Shown here: one piece after another, positions 43,299 through 52,160 of the stretch
Layout of the letters: each line of letters begins with the position of its first letter
Position numbering within the stretch: the first letter of the stretch is position 1
Origin: Nonomuraea indica
GTDB taxonomy: Bacteria > Actinomycetota > Actinomycetes > Streptosporangiales > Streptosporangiaceae
Length of the DNA stretch: 64,000 nt
Assembly: GCF_002850745.1 (NCBI RefSeq)
Contig: NZ_KZ559471.1
Span: 124,001-188,000, forward strand
Reading direction: 5' to 3'
Position numbers and translations under genes: made by a program
Notes under the pieces: generated by a model
What the model was told of the DNA's origin: nothing
What the model saw: only the letters and a program-made list of their open reading frames with translations
The model's database searches: none

Positions 43299-44972
43299 GT
43301 GCGCAGCCTCGTCGATCTGCCCGTAGCCCTGGACCGGGGAGCGGCCACGCCGCTGTCGGCCCAGCTCGCCGACTGGCTGCGGCGGGCCATGCTGGCGGGC
43401 ACGCTCGCGCCGGGGGAGCGGCTTCCGTCGTCGCGCGGGCTCGCCGCGCAGCTCGGGGTCAGCAGGACCGTGATCACGGAGGCGTTCCAGCAGCTGTACG
43501 CCGAGGGGTGGCTGGAGGGGCGCCACGGCTCGGGCACGTTCGTCGCCCCCGCCGAGACGCCCCGCCGCCCCGCCCCGGCGGGCACGACCGGTCTGGGCCC
43601 GCCGGGTCGCGCGACGACCGGCCCGGGCGGCGGCTGGGGCGCCGGCCGGGGTGGCGGCGAGGGCGGCCCGAGCGTGCCGGAGCGGGGAGGCGCCGCGCCG
43701 GCCGAGGTCCCGGACCCCGCGACCGCGCACGGCGCGTCGGCGATCCCGAACGGCACGGCCTCCGGCGGCCCCCAGCGCAACGCCGTGCTGTCCCCTGGAC
43801 CCCGGGCCGGCCGGAACGGCATGACCTCCCACGGACCCCAGGTCCGGAACGGCACGGCGTCCCACGGGCCCCAGGCCCGGAACGGCACGGCGTCCGGTGG
43901 TTCCCCGGTGGACCTGCGGCCCGGACATCCCTGGGTGCGCGACTACGACGAGCCCGCCTGGCGGCGCGCCTGGCGCAGGGCCGCCGACCTGCCCCCCGGA
44001 GGCGACCCGGACCCGTACGGCCTGCCCCACCTCAGGCGACTGCTGGCCGACCACCTGAGGCGCACCAGGGCCGTGACCGTCGGCCCGGAGAACATCCTCG
44101 TCACCCGCGGCACCGGCAACGGCCTCGACCTGTGCGCCCTGGCCCTGCTCGCCGGCGGCGGCCGGGCGGGAGTGGAGGAGCCCGGCTACCGGGTGGCCCG
44201 CGCGGTGTTCGCGGCCAGGGGCGCCGAGATCGTGCCCTGCCCGGTCGACGAGGACGGCGTGGTCGTCGACGGCCTCCCCGCCGATCTCGGTCTGCTCTAC
44301 ACCACCCCGGCCCACCAGTTCCCGCTCGGCGCGCGCCTGCCGATCCCGCGCCGCGAACGCCTGCTGACTTGGGCGCGTGCCACCGGCGCGATGGTCGTCG
44401 AGGACGACTACGACGCCGAGTTCCGCTACGACGTCGCGCCGCTGCCCGCCCTCTTCGGGCTGGACCCGTCGCGCGTCGTGCTGCTCGGCACCCTGTCGAA
44501 GACGCTGGCTCCGGACGTGGGGCTCGGCTGGCTGGTCGGCACCGAGGAGCTGGTGCACCGGGTCGCGGTCCTGCGGGACGAGCTGGGCGACCGGACCAGC
44601 GGGCCGGTCCAGCAGGCCGTCGCCACCCTGCTGGAGCGCGGCGACCTCGACCGTCACCTGCGCCGCATGCGGCTGGAGTACGCCCGCCGCCGGGCGACGG
44701 TCGTCGAGTCGCTGGGCGGCGTGTGCCGGCTGCGCGGCGACACGGCCGGGCTGCACGTCCTCGCCGAGCTCCCGGCGGACGCGGTCGCGCCGCTCGTCGC
44801 CGCCGCCCGCGAGGAGGGCGTCCTGCTCGACTCCACCGACCGCCACCACCACGGGCCGACGCGGGTGCACGGCCTCGTCATCGGGTACGGCTCCGCCTCG
44901 CTGCCGGAGGTGCGCCGCGGGTGCGCGATCCTCGCCCGGCTCATTGCGCAGCGAACCCGAGCGGCGTTCTAA
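43299..44972 (+). CDS. MocR-type regulator (GntR winged helix fused to aminotransferase-like domain) with a long repetitive linker
   Basis: This is a 557-residue protein. Residues 1-75 form a GntR-type winged helix (LPSSRGLAAQLGVSRTVITEAFQQL, abbreviated here as SSRGLAAQLGVSRTVI, then EGWLEGRHGSGTFV). From about 205 to the end lies a fold-type I aminotransferase domain with the PLP lysine K401 in LGTLSKTLAPD. MocR proteins sense PLP or a related amine. The linker (about 80-205) is unusually long, low in complexity, and contains repeats of the type GPQ-RNGTAS. The GTG at 43299 was chosen from the domain boundary and a TTGGAGA site 10 nt upstream. The divergent flavin gene is its likely target. 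The next two genes follow at 9 bp and by overlap. Confidence 0.88.
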   Translation: MRSLVDLPVALDRGAATPLSAQLADWLRRAMLAGTLAPGERLPSSRGLAAQLGVSRTVITEAFQQLYAEGWLEGRHGSGTFVAPAETPRRPAPAGTTGLGPPGRATTGPGGGWGAGRGGGEGGPSVPERGGAAPAEVPDPATAHGASAIPNGTASGGPQRNAVLSPGPRAGRNGMTSHGPQVRNGTASHGPQARNGTASGGSPVDLRPGHPWVRDYDEPAWRRAWRRAADLPPGGDPDPYGLPHLRRLLADHLRRTRAVTVGPENILVTRGTGNGLDLCALALLAGGGRAGVEEPGYRVARAVFAARGAEIVPCPVDEDGVVVDGLPADLGLLYTTPAHQFPLGARLPIPRRERLLTWARATGAMVVEDDYDAEFRYDVAPLPALFGLDPSRVVLLGTLSKTLAPDVGLGWLVGTEELVHRVAVLRDELGDRTSGPVQQAVATLLERGDLDRHLRRMRLEYARRRATVVESLGGVCRLRGDTAGLHVLAELPADAVAPLVAAAREEGVLLDSTDRHHHGPTRVHGLVIGYGSASLPEVRRGCAILARLIAQRTRAAF

Positions 44973-44981
44973 TGTGGTCCC

Positions 44982-46022
44982 ATGACCGTACCCGGCATTG
45001 ACTGGCCCCGGCTGGCCGCCTGGATGCCCGCGCATGTCCCGAGCGCCGGCGAGCCCCTGCGGGCATCGCTGATCTCCGGCGGGAAGTCGAATCTCACCTA
45101 CCTCGTGGAGGCGAGCGAGCGGCCCGTCGTGCTGCGCCGCCCGCCGCTCGGTCACGTGCTCCCGACCGCGCACGACATGCGGCGCGAGTGGCGGGTGATC
45201 TCCGCCCTGGCGGACACGCCCGTGCCGGTCCCGCCCGCGCTGGCCTTCTGCGCCGACGAGGACGTCATCGGCGCGCCCTTCTACGTGATGGGCCACGTGG
45301 CCGGCACCGCCGTACGCGAGAAGGAGGAGCTCGCCGGCCTGCCGCCCGAGCGGGCGCGGCGGCTCGCCGAACGGCTGGCCGAGGTGCTCGCCGCCATCCA
45401 CGACGTCGACTACCGGCAGGCGGGCCTGGCCGACTTCGGCCGTCCCGAAGGCTATCTGGCCCGCCAGCTCCAGCGCTGGGAGCAGCAGTGGGAGCGGTCG
45501 AAGACCGCCGACCTGCCCGAGTACGACCGCCTGGTCGCCCGGCTGCGCGCGCGCATGCCCGCCACGTCCGCGAGCACGCTCGTCCACGGCGACTACCGGC
45601 TGGACAACACGCTGGTGCGCCTGACCGGCGAGCGGCCGGAGATCATGGCCGTGGTCGACTGGGAGATGTCCACTCTCGGCGACCCCCTGGCCGACCTCGG
45701 CCTCACCCTCACCTACTGGCAGGACCCCGGCGACGACGAGCGCGCCGGCCTGCCGGTCGCGGGCGACGTGACGCTCGCGCCCGGCTTCCTCAGCGCCGCC
45801 GAGTTCGCCGCCCACTACGCCAAGGTGTCCGGCCGCGACATCGGCGACCTGGGCTTCTACGTGGCGTTCGGCAACTTCAAGCTCGCGGTGATCGTGGAGG
45901 GTATCCACGCCCGGTTCCGGCAGGGTAAGACCGTCGGGGAGGGGTTCGACGGCATCGGCGCCGCCGTCCCCACCCTGATCGCCCGCGCCCACCGCATGCT
46001 CGACCAGGAGGCCCCATCATGA
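44982..46022 (+). CDS. Phosphotransferase-family protein (APH fold, ACAD10/11-like)
   Basis: This 346-residue protein has an aminoglycoside-phosphotransferase-like kinase fold. SGGKSNLTYLV is the nucleotide loop, RRPPLGHVLPTAHDM is typical of the acyl-CoA dehydrogenase-associated branch, STLVHGDYRLDN (near 202-209) is the catalytic loop and VVDWEMSTLGDPLADLG the metal site. In that branch the substrates are hydroxyacyl compounds, with no link to antibiotic resistance. The ATG at its end overlaps the next gene (ATGA), so it is coupled to an SDR, a common pairing in fatty-acid or hydroxyacid metabolism. Confidence 0.87.
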   Translation: MTVPGIDWPRLAAWMPAHVPSAGEPLRASLISGGKSNLTYLVEASERPVVLRRPPLGHVLPTAHDMRREWRVISALADTPVPVPPALAFCADEDVIGAPFYVMGHVAGTAVREKEELAGLPPERARRLAERLAEVLAAIHDVDYRQAGLADFGRPEGYLARQLQRWEQQWERSKTADLPEYDRLVARLRARMPATSASTLVHGDYRLDNTLVRLTGERPEIMAVVDWEMSTLGDPLADLGLTLTYWQDPGDDERAGLPVAGDVTLAPGFLSAAEFAAHYAKVSGRDIGDLGFYVAFGNFKLAVIVEGIHARFRQGKTVGEGFDGIGAAVPTLIARAHRMLDQEAPS

Positions 46023-46789
46023 GCTCAGTGGCGTTGATCACCGGCGCGGCCAGCGGGATCGGGGCCGCCACGGCCCACCGGCTGGCCGACGGCGGGGCCC
46101 GGTGCGTCCTGGTCGACCTCGACCGCGACGCGGTCGAGCGGCTGGCCAAGGAGCTCGGCGGCACGGCGCTGACGGGCGACGTCACCGAGCGCGAGACGTC
46201 GGAGCGCGCCGTCGCCCTCGCCCTGGAGACGTACGGGCGGCTCGACCTCGTCCACCTGAACGCCGGCGTGGTCGGCGGCGTGGACCTGGCCGCCTTCGAT
46301 CCGGAGCGCTACCGCCGCGTCGTCGGGGTGAACGTGGACGGTGTGGTGTTCGGCGTCGAGGCGGCGCTGCCCGCGCTGCGCCGGTCGGGCGGCGGCGCGA
46401 TCGTGGTGACCGCGTCCCTCGCCGGGCTGGTCGGCTACGACGCCGACCCGATCTACACGATGACCAAGCACGCCGTCGTGGGCCTGGTGCGCGCGCTGGC
46501 CCAGCCGCTCGCCGCCGACGGCATCCGGATCGGCGCCGTCTGCCCCGGCTTCACCGACACGCCTCTGGTGTCGGAGATGCGCGAGACGTTCCGCGGGGCG
46601 GGATTCCCGCTGCTGACCGCCGAGGACGTGGCCGCCGCCGTCGAGTCGGCCTTCTACGCCGAGGAGCCGGGCGCCGTCCTGGTGGTGCAGCCGGGCAGGT
46701 CTCCGGTGCCGTACCGGTTCGCGGGCGTCCCGGGCCCGGCCGGCGGCCAGCGGCCCCCGGCGGAGGTGCGCGGCGGCGGGAGCGGCTGA
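46019..46789 (+). CDS. Short-chain dehydrogenase/reductase (classical SDR)
   Basis: This 256-residue protein has the cofactor motif TGAASGIG (8-15), an NAG motif in VHLNAGVVGG, catalytic Ser in VVTASLAGLVGY, and Y146/K150 in YTMTK. PGFTDTPLV follows as usual. It is an NAD(P)-dependent oxidoreductase of unknown substrate, translationally coupled to the phosphotransferase. Its last codons lie in the first copy of a 44-bp direct repeat that also covers the end of the convergent gene. Confidence 0.9.
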   Translation: MSSVALITGAASGIGAATAHRLADGGARCVLVDLDRDAVERLAKELGGTALTGDVTERETSERAVALALETYGRLDLVHLNAGVVGGVDLAAFDPERYRRVVGVNVDGVVFGVEAALPALRRSGGGAIVVTASLAGLVGYDADPIYTMTKHAVVGLVRALAQPLAADGIRIGAVCPGFTDTPLVSEMRETFRGAGFPLLTAEDVAAAVESAFYAEEPGAVLVVQPGRSPVPYRFAGVPGPAGGQRPPAEVRGGGSG

Positions 46790-46865
46790 CCCGGGCCACC
46801 AGTCCTGGGGCTCGCGGCGCCGGGAGCGGCTGACCCGGGTTACCAGTCCTGGGGCTCGCGGCGGC
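46778..46865. repeat. 44-bp direct duplication across two convergent gene ends
   Basis: Copy 1 (46778-46821) and copy 2 (46822-46865) are identical except for three bases. Copy 1 contains the SDR stop region, and copy 2 contains the last codons and stop of the minus-strand membrane gene. The duplication placed a second set of both tail sequences next to each other. Confidence 0.85.
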
Positions 46866-47250
46866 GGTTGACGCGGGGAACCGGCACGCGGTGCGCGCGC
46901 CGGGTCGTCACCAGCGCGCCGAGCGCCGCCGCCGAGGTGAGGGCGGCGAGCGTGATCAGCGTGCGCGACATGGTGAACGTCGCCGTCAGGAAGTAGAGCT
47001 CGCTGACGATCATGCCGAGGCCGATGCTGATGGCCAGCGCCAGCGCCCCGCTCTCCATGGCGTCGCCGGTGTGGTCACGCCGCCCGAGCAGCGGGCGGAC
47101 CAGGCCGATCACGGCCGCCCCCGGGCACACCAGCAGGAACACGATCGTCGTGACCACCCGCAGGGCCGAGCCCGGCGCGGCCTGGGTCACCAGCACCGCG
47201 AGCCAGCCCGAGGCGGCCAGCAGCAGCAGCGACACCCGGGAGAAGGTCAT
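46840..47250 (-). CDS. Small polytopic membrane protein
   Basis: This 136-residue protein has about four hydrophobic spans: VSLLLLAASGWLAVLVTQAA, VVTTIVFLLVCPGAAVIGLV, ALALAISIGLGMIVSELYFL and LITLAALTSAAALGALVTT. The C-terminus is basic (RVNRRREPQDW). Its ATG overlaps the stop of the GT2-membrane fusion gene (ATGA), so it is probably a structural partner or accessory to that glycosyltransferase. No family is recognised. Confidence 0.75.
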   Translation of the reverse strand: MTFSRVSLLLLAASGWLAVLVTQAAPGSALRVVTTIVFLLVCPGAAVIGLVRPLLGRRDHTGDAMESGALALAISIGLGMIVSELYFLTATFTMSRTLITLAALTSAAALGALVTTRRAHRVPVPRVNRRREPQDW

Positions 47251-50200
47251 TTTTTCCTCGCAGGTTGCAGCTCGTAGACGACTCCGCCGGGGCTGCTCAG
47301 CACCAGCGTGAACCGGCCGCTCGCCTCCACCTCGCGCTTGAGCCGGTCGATGGTGCCCTTCGGCAGGATGCCCGCCGTCTCCGTCGCCGGCCGCTGCGCC
47401 CGGTTGAGCACCAGGTAGGCCTTGGCCCCCGGCGGGATCTTCGACATGAGGCTGATGAGCGACGGCGTCGGCTTCTTCACGAACTCGGACAGGGTCGGCA
47501 CGTACGCCGGCAGGTTGGGCACCGCCGTGCGCGACGGGGGCAGCTCGTCCAGCCAGAGCTGGGCGAACTTGTCGTAGTCGTCGTAGGCGCCCGGCAGGTA
47601 GAACGTGGGCGCCACGATCAGGGAGTTGTCGGGCGCGATCCGGTGGAGCTGCTTGACCAGCCGCACCTCGTCCAGCGTGAAGTAGTTGCTCTGCTCCTTG
47701 CCGTAGTTGCCGAAGAAGAAGCCCGCGACCATGAGCAGCAGCACGAGCGGAAGGACCGTCACCCTGACCCACGTGCGGCGGTTGGGCAGGAACACCGACG
47801 CCGCCAGGAACGCCGTGAGCGGCAGCGTGAACAGGTAGACCCGGAAGATGATCTCCCCGCCGTAGCTGCCGGCCGCCAGGAACACCAGCGGGCTGAGCCC
47901 GATCATCAGCAGCGGCAGGCCGGGGCGGCGCAGCCACCGCCTGCGCAGCACGGCTCCGGCGATGGCCAGCAGCCACAGCCCGCCCGACAGCGCCCGGTCG
48001 GCGTAGGCCACGATCACCTGGCCCGGGGCGACGTCGCCGAGCGCGACGAGACCCGCGTTGAGGTTGGACCGGGCGTCGCCCAGCGACTCGATGATGTAGT
48101 TGAGCTTGCTCTCCAGCAGGCTCCACGCCACGATGACCGCCCACCCGCCGGCCAGCGCGGTGCTCAGCAGCAGGATGCCGAAGTTGCGGTATCTGCGCAG
48201 CACGAACAGGAAGGCCAGCGTGGACACCAGCATGAGCGGTGTGAGCTGGTGGGAGGAGGCGATGGCCGCGATCGGGACGACCAGCAGCAGCGTCCACGTC
48301 AGCCGGGTGTAGGTCGAGGTCATGGGCGGCGGCTCGGCGGCCAGCCCGTCGGGGTCGTCACCGGCGCGGATCGGGCCCCGCCGGAACCGCCGCACCACCA
48401 CCGCCAGCACGATGAGGTACAGCGCCAGCGTGGTGGCCTGCGGCGAGAAGTAGTCCTGGCCGACCCACGAGCACGAGAAGTAGACCCAGATCGCGCCCCA
48501 GATGAGCTGCCGGTCCCGGGTCACCGTACGGAACAGCAGCAGCAGCGGCAGCAGCGTGGCCACGTTGAAGGCCAGCGGCCCCCACTTGGCGATGTCGATC
48601 GCGTTGTCCAGGCCGGCCGCCTCGGTCATCAGCGCGAAGAACGAGAAGAAGCCGGGCCACTGGTGGTAGGCCGACAGCGGCCCCGTGCCGGGGTCGGTCG
48701 CCCCGTGCCGGATCAGGTAGTCGATGACCGACACGTGTTTCCACGCCCACGAGTAGCGCAGCGTGGGATACAGGAGGCTCGGGGTGGCGTGCAGCACCGC
48801 GATGAGGATCAGCACGTAGCCGGCATGCCACAGCTCCAGCGCGTGCCGGTCGCCGAGCAGCGCGACGAACCCGATCACCATGAGCGCTATCGCCACCCAG
48901 AAGGTGGCCGGTAGCACGGTCAGCAACCCCAGGTCGGTCATCTCGTCGAGGTTGACCGAGCGCAGCGACAGCCCCCACAGGATGGTGGAGACCGGCAGCG
49001 CGGTCCGCGCGACGAACCACGTCAGGTTGCTGGCCTGCGGGATGTGGTCGGTACGGGTGGAGTCGAGGCGGCCGCTCAGGTAGCCGAAGAGCGTGGCGAC
49101 CATGGCCATCAGCCGGGTCAGCAGCGCCTGCCACGGCTTGACGTTGTTGGGGCCGGTCAGCGTGATCGCGTGGAACGCCGTCCGCGGCAACGACGCCTTC
49201 ACCTGGGCCAGGTGGGTGCTCAGCTCCCTGCGGCCCCGGTCGCGCTGGGGCACCGCGGCCAGTGACCTGCCCTCGGCGACGCAGCGGGCCAGCACGTAGG
49301 CGCGGGTGGCGCGCCGGGCCGAGATGCCGGACCGGACGTTGGCCGACGGCTCATAGAGGACCTTGCCGTTCGGGTGCAGGCCGCGCAGCCGGTGCCACAG
49401 CTCGGCCTTGACGCCGCCGGGCGGCTCCGCCAGCACGTGACCGGCCTGGTGGTCGAGGTCCTCGGGGAACCCGCCGACCTCGGTCAGCGCCTCGCGCCGG
49501 AACGCCAGGCCCGCGCCGTACAGGTCGGACAGCGGCTCGCCCTCGTCAGGAGAGCCCGTGCACGAGTCGCCCATGAGCCATGTCAGCTCCTCGGGGAACC
49601 ACGTGGGCCGCCCCGACACCCAGCGCAGCGTCAGGTTGCTCCGGACGGCCAGCACCTGGCGGTCGGCGAACGCCGCCAGCAGGGCGGCCGACCAGTCGGG
49701 CTCGGCCGCGGTCTCGTCGTCGTGGAAGGCCACCACGTCGCCGGTGGCCGTCGACAGGCCGAGGTTGCGGGCCGCGGCCACGCCCCGGTGGCCCTCGTTG
49801 TGCAGCACGACGACCCCGTCGAGCGCGGACCGGGCCAGCTCCGCCAGCTCGGGGCAGTGGTCGACGACCACGATGATCTGCTCGGGGGGCGCCTGCTGGG
49901 CGCGCAGGGAGGCGAGCGTGACCCGCAGGTTGTGCCAGGCGGCCACCTCGCCGGTGACGATGACCACCGAGAGGGTGGGCGTCTTCGGAGGGGAGGAAGG
50001 GAGGTCGCCGGGTGCCGCGGGCTTCTCCCGGACGGCGATCCTGGGGATGGGCCGGGTGTAGGTGGCGTCGTCCTCCTCGCCCGCCACGTCCGCTGCCGCC
50101 ACGTCCTCGGTGGCGTCGGCCGGCGAGTCCAGCGTGGCGTCCACCGGGGCGTCCACCGGGGCGTCCACCGGGGCGTCCACCGGGGCGTCCGCTGGGGAGT

Positions 50201-50840
50201 CGATCGTGGGGTCCGCCGGGGCGTCCGGCTTGGGGTCCGCCGGGGCTTCGGTCCTCGTGCCCGCCGTGACGCCGGCCGCCGTGTCCGCCGCCGCGTCGGA
50301 GGCGCCGTCCGGGGCCCCACCCGAGGGGCCGTCCGAGACGTGGCCGGGTGCGGTGTCCGGGGTCGTGTCCTGTGTGGTCTTCGAGGCCTTGTCCACGAGC
50401 TTCTGGACGTCCGTTAACGCCCACACCTGGGTGGCGGTCACGTCCTCGTCGGCTTCGCCCCCGTCACCGTCGTCACCGTCGGCGGCGTCGGGAACGGTCC
50501 GAACGGGCAGCGGCCGGCCGGGAAGCGTACGGTCGTCGTCGAGGTCGTCCGGAGAGTCGGATCCGGCTCCCGGGGACCCGGTGTCGGCGGATCCGGCGTC
50601 GGGTCCGGCGTCCGAGGACTCCGTGTCGGCGGGCCCGGTGTCGGCGGGCCCGGTGTCGGCGGGCCCGGTGTCGTCGTGGGAAGCGGGTCGGGGGCGGGGG
50701 CGGAGCACCTGGATCGTCTCCGAGCCGTCGCCGTCCTCGGCGGCCGGCGGCCCGCCGGGCTGGGAGAGGGGGCCGCGCGGTAGCCGGATGGCCCTGGTGG
50801 CCGAGTCGTCGGTCACCTCGTCGGTGTTCCTGCCCTCCAC
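47247..50840 (-). CDS. GT2 glycosyltransferase fused to a polytopic membrane region, with long disordered N-terminus
   Basis: This is a 1197-residue protein in four parts. Residues 1-265 are disordered and acidic, with repeats such as DTGPADTGPAD and APVDAPVDAPVD. Residues about 285-560 are a GT2 domain (LSVVIVTGEVAAWHNL, HRGVAAARNLGLS, the metal site region FHDDETAAEPDW near 369, and YGAGLAFRREALTEVGG). From about 580 to 1040 there are some 12 spans, and a soluble C-terminal domain (about 1055-1197) follows with VAPTFYLPGAYDDYDKF. The start is a GTG with AAAGG 8 nt upstream. A cytoplasmic GT2 joined to a GT-C-like membrane part suggests synthesis and use of a lipid-linked sugar in one chain, but this is inference. 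The downstream small membrane gene is coupled. Confidence 0.85.
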   Translation of the reverse strand: MEGRNTDEVTDDSATRAIRLPRGPLSQPGGPPAAEDGDGSETIQVLRPRPRPASHDDTGPADTGPADTGPADTESSDAGPDAGSADTGSPGAGSDSPDDLDDDRTLPGRPLPVRTVPDAADGDDGDGGEADEDVTATQVWALTDVQKLVDKASKTTQDTTPDTAPGHVSDGPSGGAPDGASDAAADTAAGVTAGTRTEAPADPKPDAPADPTIDSPADAPVDAPVDAPVDAPVDATLDSPADATEDVAAADVAGEEDDATYTRPIPRIAVREKPAAPGDLPSSPPKTPTLSVVIVTGEVAAWHNLRVTLASLRAQQAPPEQIIVVVDHCPELAELARSALDGVVVLHNEGHRGVAAARNLGLSTATGDVVAFHDDETAAEPDWSAALLAAFADRQVLAVRSNLTLRWVSGRPTWFPEELTWLMGDSCTGSPDEGEPLSDLYGAGLAFRREALTEVGGFPEDLDHQAGHVLAEPPGGVKAELWHRLRGLHPNGKVLYEPSANVRSGISARRATRAYVLARCVAEGRSLAAVPQRDRGRRELSTHLAQVKASLPRTAFHAITLTGPNNVKPWQALLTRLMAMVATLFGYLSGRLDSTRTDHIPQASNLTWFVARTALPVSTILWGLSLRSVNLDEMTDLGLLTVLPATFWVAIALMVIGFVALLGDRHALELWHAGYVLILIAVLHATPSLLYPTLRYSWAWKHVSVIDYLIRHGATDPGTGPLSAYHQWPGFFSFFALMTEAAGLDNAIDIAKWGPLAFNVATLLPLLLLFRTVTRDRQLIWGAIWVYFSCSWVGQDYFSPQATTLALYLIVLAVVVRRFRRGPIRAGDDPDGLAAEPPPMTSTYTRLTWTLLLVVPIAAIASSHQLTPLMLVSTLAFLFVLRRYRNFGILLLSTALAGGWAVIVAWSLLESKLNYIIESLGDARSNLNAGLVALGDVAPGQVIVAYADRALSGGLWLLAIAGAVLRRRWLRRPGLPLLMIGLSPLVFLAAGSYGGEIIFRVYLFTLPLTAFLAASVFLPNRRTWVRVTVLPLVLLLMVAGFFFGNYGKEQSNYFTLDEVRLVKQLHRIAPDNSLIVAPTFYLPGAYDDYDKFAQLWLDELPPSRTAVPNLPAYVPTLSEFVKKPTPSLISLMSKIPPGAKAYLVLNRAQRPATETAGILPKGTIDRLKREVEASGRFTLVLSSPGGVVYELQPARKK
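50137..50184 (-). repeat. 12-bp tandem repeat, four exact copies
   Basis: The unit gcgtccaccggg occurs four times without change. It encodes Ala-Pro-Val-Asp repeats in the disordered N-terminus of the GT2-membrane fusion protein. Confidence 0.8.
50623..50667 (-). repeat. 15-bp tandem repeat, three exact copies
   Basis: The unit gtgtcggcgggcccg occurs three times in a row and encodes Gly-Pro-Ala-Asp-Thr repeats in the same disordered N-terminal segment, about 450 bp from the 12-bp array. Confidence 0.8.
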
Positions 50841-50986
50841 CGGATTACCTTTCGCTGGCGTGGCCCTGCGTCCTGACTGCCTGTGACTTTACTCGGTATC
50901 GGGGGTCGCAACGCATGCCTCATGATCAGGCTTTACGGCGCGAATCCCTAGATACTTCGACATATCTGGCGCTGTGGAGGTTCGCC

Positions 50987-52072
50987 TCAGGTCAGCGTCT
51001 TCGGCAGGTCCTTGCGGACGTACGGAGCCTTGCCCGCCTCGGCGAAGGCGGCCAGCGTGCCGGGGCCGGTCAGGGTGAAGTCGCACTTGTTGTCGTCCAC
51101 AGCGTTCCACTGGACCACGGCCTTGATGTTCGGCAGGTCCTCCAGCACCCCGGGCACGTCCTCGTACCACCGGCCGCGCGCGTCCTCGTCCCTCGGGTCG
51201 CTCTCGGTGCCGTACTCGCTGAGGATGAACGGCTTGTGGCCGAACCCGTTGCTCATGAACCAGTCGTAGGTGGGCTCGACGGTGTCCTCGAAGCTCTGCC
51301 AGGCGGCGTTGCGGCAGCGGGCGAAGTTGTACGGGTCGTAGCTGACCCAGTCGACGTAGGCGTCGCCGGGGTAGAACGCCTTCCACCGGTTGCGGTAGGG
51401 GTAGTAGCCGGTGACGCCCCACACCCACGCCACGTTGGTGACCCCGAGCTCCCTGAACCTGTTGACGATGTGCCGGTAGGCGGCGACGTACTCGGCCGGG
51501 GTGCCGCTGTCGGGCCTCAGCTCCATCTCGCCGTCGAAGCCGACCAGCACCGGTTTGCCGTACGCCTTGATCCGCTGCGCCTGCGGGTCGATGACGCTCG
51601 CGTCGGCCTCGCCGCGGGCGATGGCGCGCCACGGGATGCTGTCGCCGCTCTCCCAGCGCTCGGACTCCCAGCCGAGCAGCAGCAGCCGGTCGCGGCCGAG
51701 GTCGGGCTCGTCGTCGCGCAGCATCATGCCGTTACGCGACTCCGACATGTCGTGGTAGGTGAACACGATGTCGAACGTCCGCCCGACCTGCTGCTCCAGG
51801 CGGGTCACCGACGTGAGCATGCTGCCTTGCGCAGGCGGGGTGTAGATCCCCCACCAGGCGCCGCACGCCGGCCCCTGCTTGAGCGTGGCCGGCGCCGAGC
51901 AGGGCCGCTCGGGCACGCCCTGCCCCTGCGTGACCGCCTGCGTGCCGGGCCGGGTGGCGACGTAGACCACCGCCCCTCCGGCGACCAGCACCGAGAACCC
52001 GGCCAGCGCGGCCCACAGCTTGCGACGGCTCTTGCGGGGGACGGCGTGCTTGGCCCCGGTCTCCTGCGGCAT
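50987..52072 (-). CDS. Membrane-anchored GH26-like glycoside hydrolase
   Basis: This is a 361-residue protein. A basic N-terminus and one span (about 19-40) act as signal anchor; the catalytic domain is outside. ACGAWWGIYTPP, TYHDMSES, and VLVGFDGEMELRP (Glu182/Glu184) fit the GH26 acid/base region. Trp-rich VAWVWGVTGYYPYRN and FILSEYGTES (Glu286, nucleophile position) fit the second catalytic site. GH26 enzymes cut beta-mannans and related glycans. Next to a glycan synthesis locus, it could trim or release the polymer. The fold call is good; the substrate is inferred. Confidence 0.84.
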   Translation of the reverse strand: MPQETGAKHAVPRKSRRKLWAALAGFSVLVAGGAVVYVATRPGTQAVTQGQGVPERPCSAPATLKQGPACGAWWGIYTPPAQGSMLTSVTRLEQQVGRTFDIVFTYHDMSESRNGMMLRDDEPDLGRDRLLLLGWESERWESGDSIPWRAIARGEADASVIDPQAQRIKAYGKPVLVGFDGEMELRPDSGTPAEYVAAYRHIVNRFRELGVTNVAWVWGVTGYYPYRNRWKAFYPGDAYVDWVSYDPYNFARCRNAAWQSFEDTVEPTYDWFMSNGFGHKPFILSEYGTESDPRDEDARGRWYEDVPGVLEDLPNIKAVVQWNAVDDNKCDFTLTGPGTLAAFAEAGKAPYVRKDLPKTLT

Positions 52073-52160
52073 GTGGCTCTCCGTGATCTTCGGTGGCCGG
52101 TAGGTTACGCTCGGCGACCTAGAGTGTATGCAGGCAACTATAAAGTTGTTTCATCTCGTG

